From a virus, in the IMG/VR virus record IMGVR_UViG_3300043786_000382, positions 1 through 32,663 of that record: 32,663 bases of DNA, one strand, 5' to 3'. The notes below the pieces were generated by a model. It was not told the origin of the DNA and did not search any database. It was given only the letters and a program-made list of their open reading frames with translations. The position numbers were made by a program, and so were the translations under genes. Below, in pieces: positions 1 to 6,965 of the stretch (positions are counted from its first letter, which is position 1; each line of letters starts with the position of its first letter).

Positions 1-518
1 CCTCTGTTAAGAATTGAAGTTGTTGTTGAAGCAGAAGGAACTGTATCTCCAGCACCAACTGTTATTGTCCATATAACTGATGGACCAGTTGATGGGCGAG
101 TTGTAATAATTCTTGCCTCATATGTTCCAGCAACTGTTGGCGCTGCCAAGGTAACTGTAAACTTTGCTGTTACATATCCTGTTGTATTAACTGTTGAGTT
201 AACATTTGCAGTCAGACTATCTCCTGCAATTACTACTGTTGCTGTATTTGTTTCAAGCAATGTAAGTGTTGCAGACTTATTAGCCGTAGAAGGCTGTGCA
301 AACATAGCAGATAGCACAGTTGCTGTGTCTGCTGATGTTTCTGAAATATATGACAACGAAACTACTGCTGTTGCAGTCTCACCTACGAGAATTGAGTCTG
401 TAGCAGAATCAATTGTCAAGGTTGGTGCAATAACCGTAGCATGTGTCGGAAGTGCAGATAATACGCCAAAGGACATGGCTGCAGCGAGTCCTAGGGCAAT
501 TTTCTTAAATGAATTCAT
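1..518 (-). CDS. Secreted Ser/Thr/Ala-rich surface-like protein (3' end cut by window edge)
   Basis: The frame opens at an ATG at 518, preceded by a clear AAGGAGA ribosome binding site five to six bases upstream, and stays open for 172 codons to the window edge. The protein begins MNSFKKIALGLAAAMSFG and continues to a small-residue cleavage motif ending THA near residue 27. This is a classic Sec signal peptide: lysines, then a hydrophobic core, then an A-x-A-like site, with no lipobox cysteine. The mature part is rich in Ser, Thr, Ala and Val with alternating hydrophobic residues, as in beta-sandwich surface or S-layer-like proteins. It lies 16 bases after the terminase gene, where portal genes often sit. 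I infer that it is exported and acts at the host surface or is displayed on virions. The family is not identified, and the C-terminus is missing. Confidence 0.8.
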   Translation of the reverse strand, partial: MNSFKKIALGLAAAMSFGVLSALPTHATVIAPTLTIDSATDSILVGETATAVVSLSYISETSADTATVLSAMFAQPSTANKSATLTLLETNTATVVIAGDSLTANVNSTVNTTGYVTAKFTVTLAAPTVAGTYEARIITTRPSTGPSVIWTITVGAGDTVPSASTTTSILNR

Positions 519-534
519 TATTCTCCTTGTTTAT

Positions 535-2319
535 TTATATTATGTTTAATCTATCAAGAAAATCTCTAACATCTTTAGGCATTTCCTTGTTGTCTAATTC
601 TACCATATCTCTCTGTTTCTCTGCAAGTCGTGCAGAAGTAGACCAAGTATGAATCTCAATCTCATGGTTAGAATCTTTAGGTGTATGTGATATTGCTCCA
701 AATACAGCGCCACATACAGCATCTGCTAGGTCCTTAGATTTTTTACGTGGATGATCAACCCTAGTATTTTTCATAATTTTGAGTTCTGACATCTCTTCCA
801 GTAATAAAGGAATTCTTGGTATTGCAACTCTTTCTTCATATACCATCATTGCTAAGTCTTCGTAGTGTTTTTTAGCAACAGAAACGGTATCGGTCTTTAT
901 GCCTACCGCCTTTAATTCCTGTTGAATATCAAATGACTGCCAACGGTCAAAAGAAACAACCCCAATATTAAATCCCTGTCTGCGTAAATTAATGATCCAT
1001 TGCTTTACTTCTGATAAATTAACTGGACCCTCCGCTTTTGGTTCCCACCAGGCAACTGCATCAACAATAACCATTGGTGCTACTTGCTCATAATCTTTAA
1101 TAACTTGAATGTTTACCCATTTATCTACGTGAGCAATTGCTACAGCACACTTGTCATGCTTTTGTGCAAGGTCAGCGTGAATATAGTATATCTTTTCTGG
1201 ATCAGGTTTAAATGATTCATCAAACCTTCTAAAATTATCAACTGGATTTCTTAATGTCATTACTTTTTCTAATTTTGCTTTATCTTTAAAAAATGCATCT
1301 GATGCAAATGTTGGCGTACAAGCAAAGCGCATCATGGCATCACCAAGGTCTGTATAGAATGCTAACTTAAAATCATCTATTTTTCTAGTAGGATTTACAT
1401 CCCACGTTGTTTTTTTAAGTGCTAAAACTTTTGGAACCTTGTAAGAAAGAATAGTATCTTCGTCCCATGAAATTTCAAATTGATTATTTGGATCATCGTG
1501 TGGCAAGTCTTCATTCATAATAAAAAGATGTTTCTTTTCAATAGTTTCTTTTTCTGCAATGACATCTTCATATCTTTTGGAAATAAAATCACCTTGGTAG
1601 CGGGGGAATGAAAGCAATACTACTTTTCCTAAATCTGGAAAACGAGAATCTACAGACCCACGAAATGCTTTATAAATATTTTCTGCAGTCTTACCTTGCT
1701 CATTACCAGTTCCAACTTCAGATGCAAAACCAGAAATTTCATCAAGAACTGCTAGTAATAAGTTTAAACCTTCATGCGACTCTCTTTCTGAATGTCCAGA
1801 ATAAACGGTAATTGATTTATCAAACTCAATGCTGTCAGCCTTTGCGTTATACTTTCCTGCAAACCATGGTGATTTTTCTATCTTAGTTTTAAATCCTTTA
1901 AAGAATACGTTCTTTGCTTGTTGTGCGTTGATGGCTACGTTTATGATATCAATTGCATCCCCGCTTGGTTTTCCGTAATACCTAGCAGGATCTTTAAGGC
2001 ATAGCAGTTTATATACTATGTATGCACAAGCGACCGTTGATACAAAGTCTTTTCCAGATCCCTTGCCAAGTTGCAAAATAATTTCATTTTTAGTATATTT
2101 ATCAAAATATTGAGCACCAGCAACTGATCCAAATATTTCTTGTAGTTCTTCTTTACGATAAATTTGACTCATTGCTTCTACAATTTCATACTGTATTAAA
2201 GACAATTGTGGTTGACCAAGATAATCAGCAGATTCAACAAATGTTTTTGCGTCTACTGGAATTTCATCAAATTGATTTTCTTTTAAAACTTCTAAGAAAT
2301 CATTAAACATCTTGGACAA
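535..2319 (-). CDS. terL: Terminase large subunit (ATPase-nuclease)
   Basis: This is the DNA packaging motor that cleaves concatemers and pumps DNA into proheads. The N-terminal ATPase has a P-loop GKGSGKD at residues 85-91 and a Walker B strand LLLAVLDE at 187-194 with the catalytic Glu following Asp. The C-terminal RNase H-like nuclease shows the expected acidic residues: Asp382 in YIHADLA, Asp458 in VVSFDRW, and the Asp530/Asp533 pair in SKDLADAV. The length of 594 residues is normal. Its ATG at 2319 lies inside the end of the small-subunit gene (17-base overlap), indicating translational coupling. The gene ends 16 bases before the secreted-protein gene. The family call is secure. Confidence 0.95.
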   Translation of the reverse strand: MSKMFNDFLEVLKENQFDEIPVDAKTFVESADYLGQPQLSLIQYEIVEAMSQIYRKEELQEIFGSVAGAQYFDKYTKNEIILQLGKGSGKDFVSTVACAYIVYKLLCLKDPARYYGKPSGDAIDIINVAINAQQAKNVFFKGFKTKIEKSPWFAGKYNAKADSIEFDKSITVYSGHSERESHEGLNLLLAVLDEISGFASEVGTGNEQGKTAENIYKAFRGSVDSRFPDLGKVVLLSFPRYQGDFISKRYEDVIAEKETIEKKHLFIMNEDLPHDDPNNQFEISWDEDTILSYKVPKVLALKKTTWDVNPTRKIDDFKLAFYTDLGDAMMRFACTPTFASDAFFKDKAKLEKVMTLRNPVDNFRRFDESFKPDPEKIYYIHADLAQKHDKCAVAIAHVDKWVNIQVIKDYEQVAPMVIVDAVAWWEPKAEGPVNLSEVKQWIINLRRQGFNIGVVSFDRWQSFDIQQELKAVGIKTDTVSVAKKHYEDLAMMVYEERVAIPRIPLLLEEMSELKIMKNTRVDHPRKKSKDLADAVCGAVFGAISHTPKDSNHEIEIHTWSTSARLAEKQRDMVELDNKEMPKDVRDFLDRLNII

Positions 2320-2836
2320 TAGTAATTACCTCTCCCTCTTTAGCAATTTGAGAAAGACGCTTCATAATTAAATCACGAACTTCTGGATGAGTTGAAGCAA
2401 TGTCTCTTAAGATTTCAACAAGAACCTCTTGTCGCCTTTCAATTTCAACCATTTCTTCTGCAAGTTCTTTGTTTTCTAAAAGCCCTGCTTTTTGTAACAT
2501 TTCAATTCTAGATTTTTCAATATCCATAACTAACTTAATTGCCTGAGTTTTTGCACTAAGATTATTAGTTAAACTTGATTCATCAATAACTTCATAAGCC
2601 TTCGTAATTAGTTTACTATAATGAGTATCAGCACCCGCAAGGGCTTCTTTAGCCCGTGCACGAATTGCATCATTTGCAGATGCCATAACCTTCCACTCAT
2701 TAATTAATGAAACAACACGAGTACGTGGAATATCTAACTCTTTAGAAATTTTTGTTGGATCTTGCCCTTTAAGGTATTCTGTAACTACCTTATTAACTTC
2801 ATCAAGATGCTCAATTAATTCTGATTCAGTTGACAT
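2303..2836 (-). CDS. terS: Terminase small subunit
   Basis: This 177-residue protein directly precedes and overlaps the large terminase gene. Residues about 25-50 form a helix-turn-helix (DPTKISKELDIPRTRVVSLI), followed by a long helical region (residues about 55-145) rich in Glu, Lys and Ala that could oligomerise, as in ring-forming small terminases that recognise the packaging site. The tail of the protein is short and ends near a hydrophobic segment. The ATG at 2836 overlaps the end of the upstream DUF1599-like gene by 11 bases. The call rests on position, HTH and helical architecture. No sequence-specific small-terminase signature exists that I can point to, so another DNA-binding role remains possible but is unlikely here. 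Confidence 0.82.
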   Translation of the reverse strand: MSTESELIEHLDEVNKVVTEYLKGQDPTKISKELDIPRTRVVSLINEWKVMASANDAIRARAKEALAGADTHYSKLITKAYEVIDESSLTNNLSAKTQAIKLVMDIEKSRIEMLQKAGLLENKELAEEMVEIERRQEVLVEILRDIASTHPEVRDLIMKRLSQIAKEGEVITIVQDV

Positions 2837-3041
2837 GTTTTTCCTTTGCTATTTTTAGTAAAACTAAATATCCTATTAAATCATCAATGTCATTATCTCC
2901 AGGGTAGTCTGTGCCTTTCATTAAACGACTTAACTTGTCATCAATTCTAACCTTAAGTTGTTCTGCTGGATCTGATTTACTAAAAATTCTTACAGGATCA
3001 AGAGCAGAATCTCCGTAGGCTATATTTTTTTCTATAAGCAT
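2826..3041 (-). CDS. DUF1599-like (nucleotide-modification-associated domain 1) protein, start uncertain
   Basis: From the only in-frame ATG the product is 71 residues. It shows a run resembling the small DUF1599/Nmad1 phage domain: NIAYGDSALDP, then RIFSK, then VRIDDKLSRL, then DIDDLIGYLVLLKI. In that family the Tyr-Gly-Asp, Arg-x-x-Asp-Lys-x-x-Arg and Asp-Leu-x-x-Tyr elements are conserved. Its members occur in phages with modified or salvaged nucleotides, but the biochemical role is not established. The ATG at 3041 has no ribosome binding site, and the same frame is open and coding-like for about 49 more codons upstream (to about 3190), so this start is probably not the true one. The gene overlaps the small terminase by 11 bases. 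Domain assignment is by eye and only moderately sure. Confidence 0.65.
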   Translation of the reverse strand: MLIEKNIAYGDSALDPVRIFSKSDPAEQLKVRIDDKLSRLMKGTDYPGDNDIDDLIGYLVLLKIAKEKHVN

Positions 3042-3190
3042 TTGTGCTATAGAGTGACACGTCTTCCAAATTGAATTGCCAGAAGGCGCTCCAACGGACT
3101 TAAGATAAAGATCGTTACAATTAAAATCTTTAACATCTTTAAATACTGCATTTAGTTTAATTTTAATACCTCTATCTATTTTTAAAACTT
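3042..3190 (-). other. In-frame 5' extension of the DUF1599-like gene without a standard start codon
   Basis: These 149 bases between the methyltransferase stop and the ATG at 3041 contain no separate gene. They are open in the same frame as the DUF1599-like gene, and the translation looks protein-like (for example APSGNSIWKTCHSIAQ leading into MLIEKN). No ATG, GTG or TTG occurs in that frame. A purine-rich AGAGGT at about 3168-3173 sits six bases before an in-frame ATT at 3161, so initiation at the rare AUU codon would give a protein of about 111 residues. Alternatively the 5' end was lost or displaced when the neighbouring cassette entered. An overlapping ATG-started frame near 3149 encodes about 33 residues and looks spurious. 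Confidence 0.45.
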
Positions 3191-3192
3191 AA

Positions 3193-3855
3193 TTATTCTG
3201 AATCTATATCCCAAGAATTATCTTGCTTTACAGTAGAACCAACAGAAAAATAATCATAATTTTTTTCTATCATATTAAAACCATTTTTAATAAAAACTGA
3301 TGTACATGATTCTTCAACTTCATTAAATCTTAATCCCCAGAATGGAATTTCTAAATAACCTTTGTTGTACATAAACTTACATGTATTTTTATAGTCATTG
3401 CTATTATCTAATATTAAAATATTAGGAGATTCAATTTCAAAAATATTTTTAGTTAATAGAAGTCTGTTAGAAGCACAATCAACAAAAACAATTGTTTTGT
3501 CGTTAATTTCTATATCTGGAGTTTTATTTTCTAAATCATATTTTTGAATAAATCTATAGTCAACGTTTTCATGTAGTCCTGATTTAAAATTATTATAAAA
3601 ATTTATATCACTTTCAAATGAAATAACATTCTCTACTTTTTCAGCAAAATAATTTGTTGAGTGTCCCGAACCAAATTCAATTAAATCAAAGTCACTAAAA
3701 TCATAAGATTCAAACCAATCTAAAAATGGTAAAGACAGCATTGGCTTATTTTGATATAAACCTTTTGCTCTTAAAATTGTCATTATTGATGCTATTTTAA
3801 AATAATCGTAATCTAAAATTATACCGCCAGTGGTATAGAGTGGTTGTTCTTTCAT
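3193..3855 (-). CDS. Class I SAM-dependent methyltransferase-like protein
   Basis: This 220-residue protein has a Rossmann-type methyltransferase core. Motif I is EFGSGHS at residues 60-66, followed by a second acidic strand VISFESD at about 78-84 (SAM ribose contact), then VFVDCASNR and ILILDNSN strands near residues 125-150. The substrate cannot be read from the sequence. Small-molecule, protein and glycan methylation are all possible, and DNA-methyltransferase motifs such as DPPY are absent. Its start overlaps the stop of the 51-residue HTH gene in an ATGA junction, so the two are co-translated. It belongs to the accessory cassette with the halogenase. The gene is visibly richer in A+T (many Asn, Lys and Ile codons) than the flanking packaging genes, which suggests acquisition. 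Confidence 0.75.
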   Translation of the reverse strand: MKEQPLYTTGGIILDYDYFKIASIMTILRAKGLYQNKPMLSLPFLDWFESYDFSDFDLIEFGSGHSTNYFAEKVENVISFESDINFYNNFKSGLHENVDYRFIQKYDLENKTPDIEINDKTIVFVDCASNRLLLTKNIFEIESPNILILDNSNDYKNTCKFMYNKGYLEIPFWGLRFNEVEESCTSVFIKNGFNMIEKNYDYFSVGSTVKQDNSWDIDSE

Positions 3856-4007
3856 CGCTTTGATCTCCTTAGTTTAAATTTTGCAAGATATACATAAACA
3901 GTTTCTACACTAGTCCCGCATTCTTTTGCAATGTCTTGTGGAGATTTTTTATCTATAAGATATCTCTTACGGAGCCAAATCTCGCTTGTATATAGTTTAC
4001 CACTCAT
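3852..4007 (-). CDS. Small helix-turn-helix protein
   Basis: This 51-residue frame begins at an ATG at 4007 and ends in an ATGA overlap with the methyltransferase gene. The protein is basic. Residues about 22-46 (SPQDIAKECGTSVETVYVYL) form a homeodomain-like helix-turn-helix of the type seen in resolvase and small-terminase DNA-binding domains, and the C-terminus KLRRSKR is strongly positive. It starts 11 bases after the stop of the 211-residue unknown gene, and its ribosome binding site is weak, so it may depend on coupling. It could regulate the cassette or bind DNA as an accessory factor. No function is assigned. That this is a real gene rests on the HTH fit and the exact junctions. Confidence 0.7.
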   Translation of the reverse strand: MSGKLYTSEIWLRKRYLIDKKSPQDIAKECGTSVETVYVYLAKFKLRRSKR

Positions 4008-4018
4008 AAGGTTATTCG

Positions 4019-4654
4019 TCAACTTTTCTCATTAATATCATAATTAAACCTATCAGAATCTTCTAAAATCCATTTATCTTGATTTTCTACATCGTATTTT
4101 CTTTCATTAATTATTCTATCAATGACGTATTCTTTTTTGAGCGTAAAAGATGGTTCATAAACTCTAACTCTGTTGTTTGGTTGTATAGCAAAGTTACCGT
4201 CATCTCGTTGTATAACGTGCCCACATTTATGATCTGCTGGGCTTTCTGAGTAGCCATCATCTAACACATTTGTATCAGGGTTGTGCCAATCAAGGGTAAA
4301 TAAATATGTACCTTTAATAAAAGTTTTAGTTCTATCAATATATGACATTCTAAGATTGGTCAAGTTTTCAAATTTAGTTACAGAAACGTGATGACTAAAT
4401 GAATTCCACAATACTAGATTATGCAAGTCAATTTCTGGAACTCCTGGTTTTGTACAAAATGCAGATATCGGAAGTCTCCACCATAAGCCCCCATCTTCCA
4501 TCATAATATGAAATAATGGGCTTCTTGATTTAATACTTGAAACACCAAACACAACACATTCAAAATATTTATCGTGACTGTCTTGATGGTTTCTTAAATA
4601 ATTTCCCCTTACATAGCAGTTTATTGGTGGTATATTTGCGTTTAACTCTGGCAT
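4019..4654 (-). CDS. Unknown protein paired with the halogenase
   Basis: This 211-residue protein starts two bases before the halogenase stop region ends and is part of the same transcript. It begins MPELNANIPPINCYVRGNYL and contains conserved-looking aromatic and charged segments: FHIMMEDGGLWWRLPISAF at about 48-66, a TYLFTLDWHNP segment in the middle, and a HVIQRDDGNFAIQPNNRV segment further on. It has no signal peptide, no membrane segment and no recognisable catalytic motif. From memory, proteins with this MPELNANIPPI-type beginning occur in marine T4-like cyanophages, but I cannot verify that here. The close pairing suggests it could be a partner or target of the halogenase, or simply a common phage protein that travels with it. 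Function unknown. Confidence 0.75.
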   Translation of the reverse strand: MPELNANIPPINCYVRGNYLRNHQDSHDKYFECVVFGVSSIKSRSPLFHIMMEDGGLWWRLPISAFCTKPGVPEIDLHNLVLWNSFSHHVSVTKFENLTNLRMSYIDRTKTFIKGTYLFTLDWHNPDTNVLDDGYSESPADHKCGHVIQRDDGNFAIQPNNRVRVYEPSFTLKKEYVIDRIINERKYDVENQDKWILEDSDRFNYDINEKS

Positions 4655-4656
4655 AT

Positions 4657-6114
4657 TTAGTTTATATCTCTAATAATTTGAATTATTTTTTTATGTTCTA
4701 TTGATTTTGTTACTTCATTTTCAAGCCAAGCAGAAGCGGTTATGTTTTCTGTATATCTTTTTAGATTATCTGATAAAAAATTATATTCTTGTAAAATTGC
4801 ATCATTATCAAATAAATTAAGACCAGCCATAACAACAGCAAAGTTGGCTGCAGAAAACATAGAGTAGGTAGAATGATCAATAAAATCTTCAGCAACTGGT
4901 AGTTTTGTTTTCCATTTTTCTAAATTACATTTTAAAGACTCTGGAATTTCTACACTTAAAATATTTTTCCAAAATTCAGTGTCATTTCTTTTTGTTAAAT
5001 AATGCAACACAATAAAGTCTCTAATATTTTCTGTTATTTTTTCAAATGATTTATTATAATCTTTTATAACTTTTTCATCATAGTTTTGAATTTTATGCAT
5101 TAACAAAAAACTTTGTTGAATTGTTAATCCAATTGAAGTTGCTTCTAGTGGTTCAAAAAAACATCCGCTTAATCCCATTGCAACACAGTTTTTACTCCAG
5201 ACATTTTCTAAAGCGCCAGGATCAAATTCAAAAGTTTTTCCAATCTCTACTTCATATCCAAGTTCTTTTTCTACCTCTAATTTTGCTTCGTCAGCAGTTA
5301 TAAAGTTTTTGTCGTATATGTATCCATTTCCGTGACGGCCCCAAGTTGGTATCTTAAATCTCCAGCCTGCATTCATTGCTTTTGCCAGTGTCCAATAATT
5401 GTAATTGTCTTCATCTCCTGTTGGAAATGTAATTGCAGAATTTAATTTTAAATATTTGCTAAAAGATTTCCATTTAACGTCTAATTTATTCATTAAAATT
5501 CTATTAAATCCTGTTGCATCTATATAAAAATCACTTTTATATTTTGATTTTTCTCCAACTATAAAATCAATAAAACCTGTTTCGTCTAGTTCAACTTCAA
5601 CTATATCATCATCAACAACATTAATGCCTATTGCAATGGCTTTCTTTTTTAAAAAATCATTTAATTTAAAAGTATTAAAATGATACTGATTTGTTGGTGC
5701 CGAAGAGTCTATACTTATTGCACTTGGAGGAACTAAATTATTTACAATACTTTCTGAATAAAGATTTAAATTTTCAGGTATTTGTTTTCCATATACGTTA
5801 AGATATTGTCCAGACTTTGATGCGTATGGATGATAAACAGAATGCAAATATTTTTTATCTTTTATCCAATTGTCAAACATAACACCTATTTTAAATGTTG
5901 CATCGCACTCTAGAATAATTTCACTATCTTTAATTCCAACAAAGTTCATAAATTCTTTAAAATGTTCGGTTGATCCTTCTCCTACACCAACAATTCCAAT
6001 GTTTGAAGAATAAATTAAATTTACTTTTAAGTTACTACGATTTTTTAAAATAAGTGCAGAAATTAAACCAGCAGTTCCACCGCCAACAACTGTCAAACTT
6101 TTTACGTTTTTCAT
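4657..6114 (-). CDS. Flavin-dependent halogenase (tryptophan halogenase family)
   Basis: This 485-residue protein has the hallmarks of FADH2-dependent halogenases, which oxidise a halide and install it on an electron-rich, usually aromatic, substrate. The FAD dinucleotide-binding loop VVGGGTAG is at residues 9-16 and GVGEGSTE at 43-50. The lysine thought to carry or activate HOX is present as Lys75 in DATFKIG. GWRFKIP at 250-256 corresponds to the family's WxWxIP signature, with the second Trp replaced. EPLEATS at 321-327 corresponds to the EPLES active-site region, with Glu324 kept and the following Ser replaced by Ala. The C-terminal RDFIVLHYLTKR segment is also typical. The start ATG overlaps the resolvase stop (TAATG). 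A flavin reductase is not seen in the window, so the host would have to supply reduced FAD. The substrate and halide are unknown. Confidence 0.9.
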   Translation of the reverse strand: MKNVKSLTVVGGGTAGLISALILKNRSNLKVNLIYSSNIGIVGVGEGSTEHFKEFMNFVGIKDSEIILECDATFKIGVMFDNWIKDKKYLHSVYHPYASKSGQYLNVYGKQIPENLNLYSESIVNNLVPPSAISIDSSAPTNQYHFNTFKLNDFLKKKAIAIGINVVDDDIVEVELDETGFIDFIVGEKSKYKSDFYIDATGFNRILMNKLDVKWKSFSKYLKLNSAITFPTGDEDNYNYWTLAKAMNAGWRFKIPTWGRHGNGYIYDKNFITADEAKLEVEKELGYEVEIGKTFEFDPGALENVWSKNCVAMGLSGCFFEPLEATSIGLTIQQSFLLMHKIQNYDEKVIKDYNKSFEKITENIRDFIVLHYLTKRNDTEFWKNILSVEIPESLKCNLEKWKTKLPVAEDFIDHSTYSMFSAANFAVVMAGLNLFDNDAILQEYNFLSDNLKRYTENITASAWLENEVTKSIEHKKIIQIIRDIN

Positions 6115-6686
6115 TATTTATTTACTCCTATTGCTTTATCCCAGTTATTAATAGCCCAATGGCCGATACCACAAGCATCAGCAACGTCATTGTCGTTAAT
6201 AATTCTATCATAGTTGATTTCAATTAGTTTTATGGTCCTTTCTTTTCTTATTTGCCGTTCGTATGTTTTATACCAAGAAACTGATTTTCCAGGGTTTTTT
6301 GATCTAATCGTCAACTGTTCTTCTTTTGTTAGTTTTTTATTTCCTAAATAATTTTGCCAGGTTATTGGTGATACAGTCCCTATAACTTTTGTTCCAGTTA
6401 ATCCAGCAGCACCTAATAGTGCACCCTGAACTAATGCTAGATCTGCAGCAGTTTTAGGGCTGTTCATAAATACAGTATGTTCAATTATAATTGCTTCAAA
6501 TCCACCAAAATGTTCAAAGAATGCCCTTGTCTTAGAACAGGCGTCCATTACTTTTTCATAATTTGTTTTTCCATTAAAATTAATTTTACCAATACTACCT
6601 AGATTGTTATCATTAAAAATAGCAAAAGCAAGACTATTAGTGCTTGCATCAATCGCACAAATTGTTTTTGGGTCATTTTTGTTCAT
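6114..6686 (-). CDS. RuvC-like Holliday junction resolvase
   Basis: The 190-residue product has the RNase H-like fold signature of RuvC resolvases: Asp13 in CAIDAST, Glu69 in AIIIEHT, and the paired Asp167/Asp170 in NDVADACGIG. It is predicted to resolve branched DNA before packaging. The ATG at 6686 is preferred, with AAGGA about ten bases upstream. A TTG six bases earlier would add two residues and has tighter spacing, so it cannot be excluded. It overlaps the upstream zinc-finger gene by 14 bases and is followed by the halogenase cassette. A second branched-DNA nuclease candidate is encoded about 2 kb upstream, so roles may be divided between them. Confidence 0.85.
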   Translation of the reverse strand: MNKNDPKTICAIDASTNSLAFAIFNDNNLGSIGKINFNGKTNYEKVMDACSKTRAFFEHFGGFEAIIIEHTVFMNSPKTAADLALVQGALLGAAGLTGTKVIGTVSPITWQNYLGNKKLTKEEQLTIRSKNPGKSVSWYKTYERQIRKERTIKLIEINYDRIINDNDVADACGIGHWAINNWDKAIGVNK

Positions 6687-6963
6687 AGTCAAAAAATCCT
6701 TTTAGTTGTTTTAGCATCTTGTCTACTTCTTTTTTATTTATATTGCAATTAGAACAAAACCCAGAGTCATTGTATATTGAAAGTTGTTCTTTACAACCGC
6801 CAATACAAAGTCTTTTCTTGCCTATTCTTCTTTGTCTACGAGTTATTTGATACCTTTCGGCTATCTTTATTTTGGTGGCTTCTTCTCTACAAATATCTCC
6901 ACAATAAATTTGATAACTTACTTTTGGTGTAAACTGGGTCTCGCACCTTTCACATAGTTTCAC
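6673..6963 (-). CDS. Double zinc-finger protein of unknown function
   Basis: The 96-residue protein has two cysteine clusters: CERC with YCGDIC in the first 25 residues, and CIGGC with CSNC around residues 53-73. A basic helix (ITRRQRRIGKKRL) lies between them. The layout suggests two zinc-binding knuckles flanking a nucleic-acid-binding segment. The gene begins at GTG (6963): the ATG two bases earlier is followed at once by TGA, and no other usable start lies nearby. It lies between the Cas4-like nuclease (two-base gap) and the RuvC-like resolvase (overlap), so a role in DNA processing is plausible. It lacks an HNH signature, and its spacing does not match WhiB regulators. Confidence 0.7.
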   Translation of the reverse strand: MKLCERCETQFTPKVSYQIYCGDICREEATKIKIAERYQITRRQRRIGKKRLCIGGCKEQLSIYNDSGFCSNCNINKKEVDKMLKQLKGFFDYEQK

Positions 6964-6965
6964 AT

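Noticed and set aside
325-549. Plus-strand open frame of 74 codons near the left edge
   Set aside because: It is a shadow of the signal-peptide protein on the minus strand, which has a good ribosome binding site, a proper signal peptide and a sensible product.
3117-3149. Short ATG frame overlapping the upstream extension of the DUF1599-like gene
   Set aside because: About 33 codons with no ribosome binding site at proper spacing; it runs over a more coding-like frame and shows no recognisable features.
6673-6963. WhiB-type iron-sulphur regulator (would point firmly to an actinobacterial host)
   Set aside because: The cysteine spacing does not match the WhiB C-x2-C-x5-C pattern, and the protein has two separate zinc-knuckle-like clusters instead.
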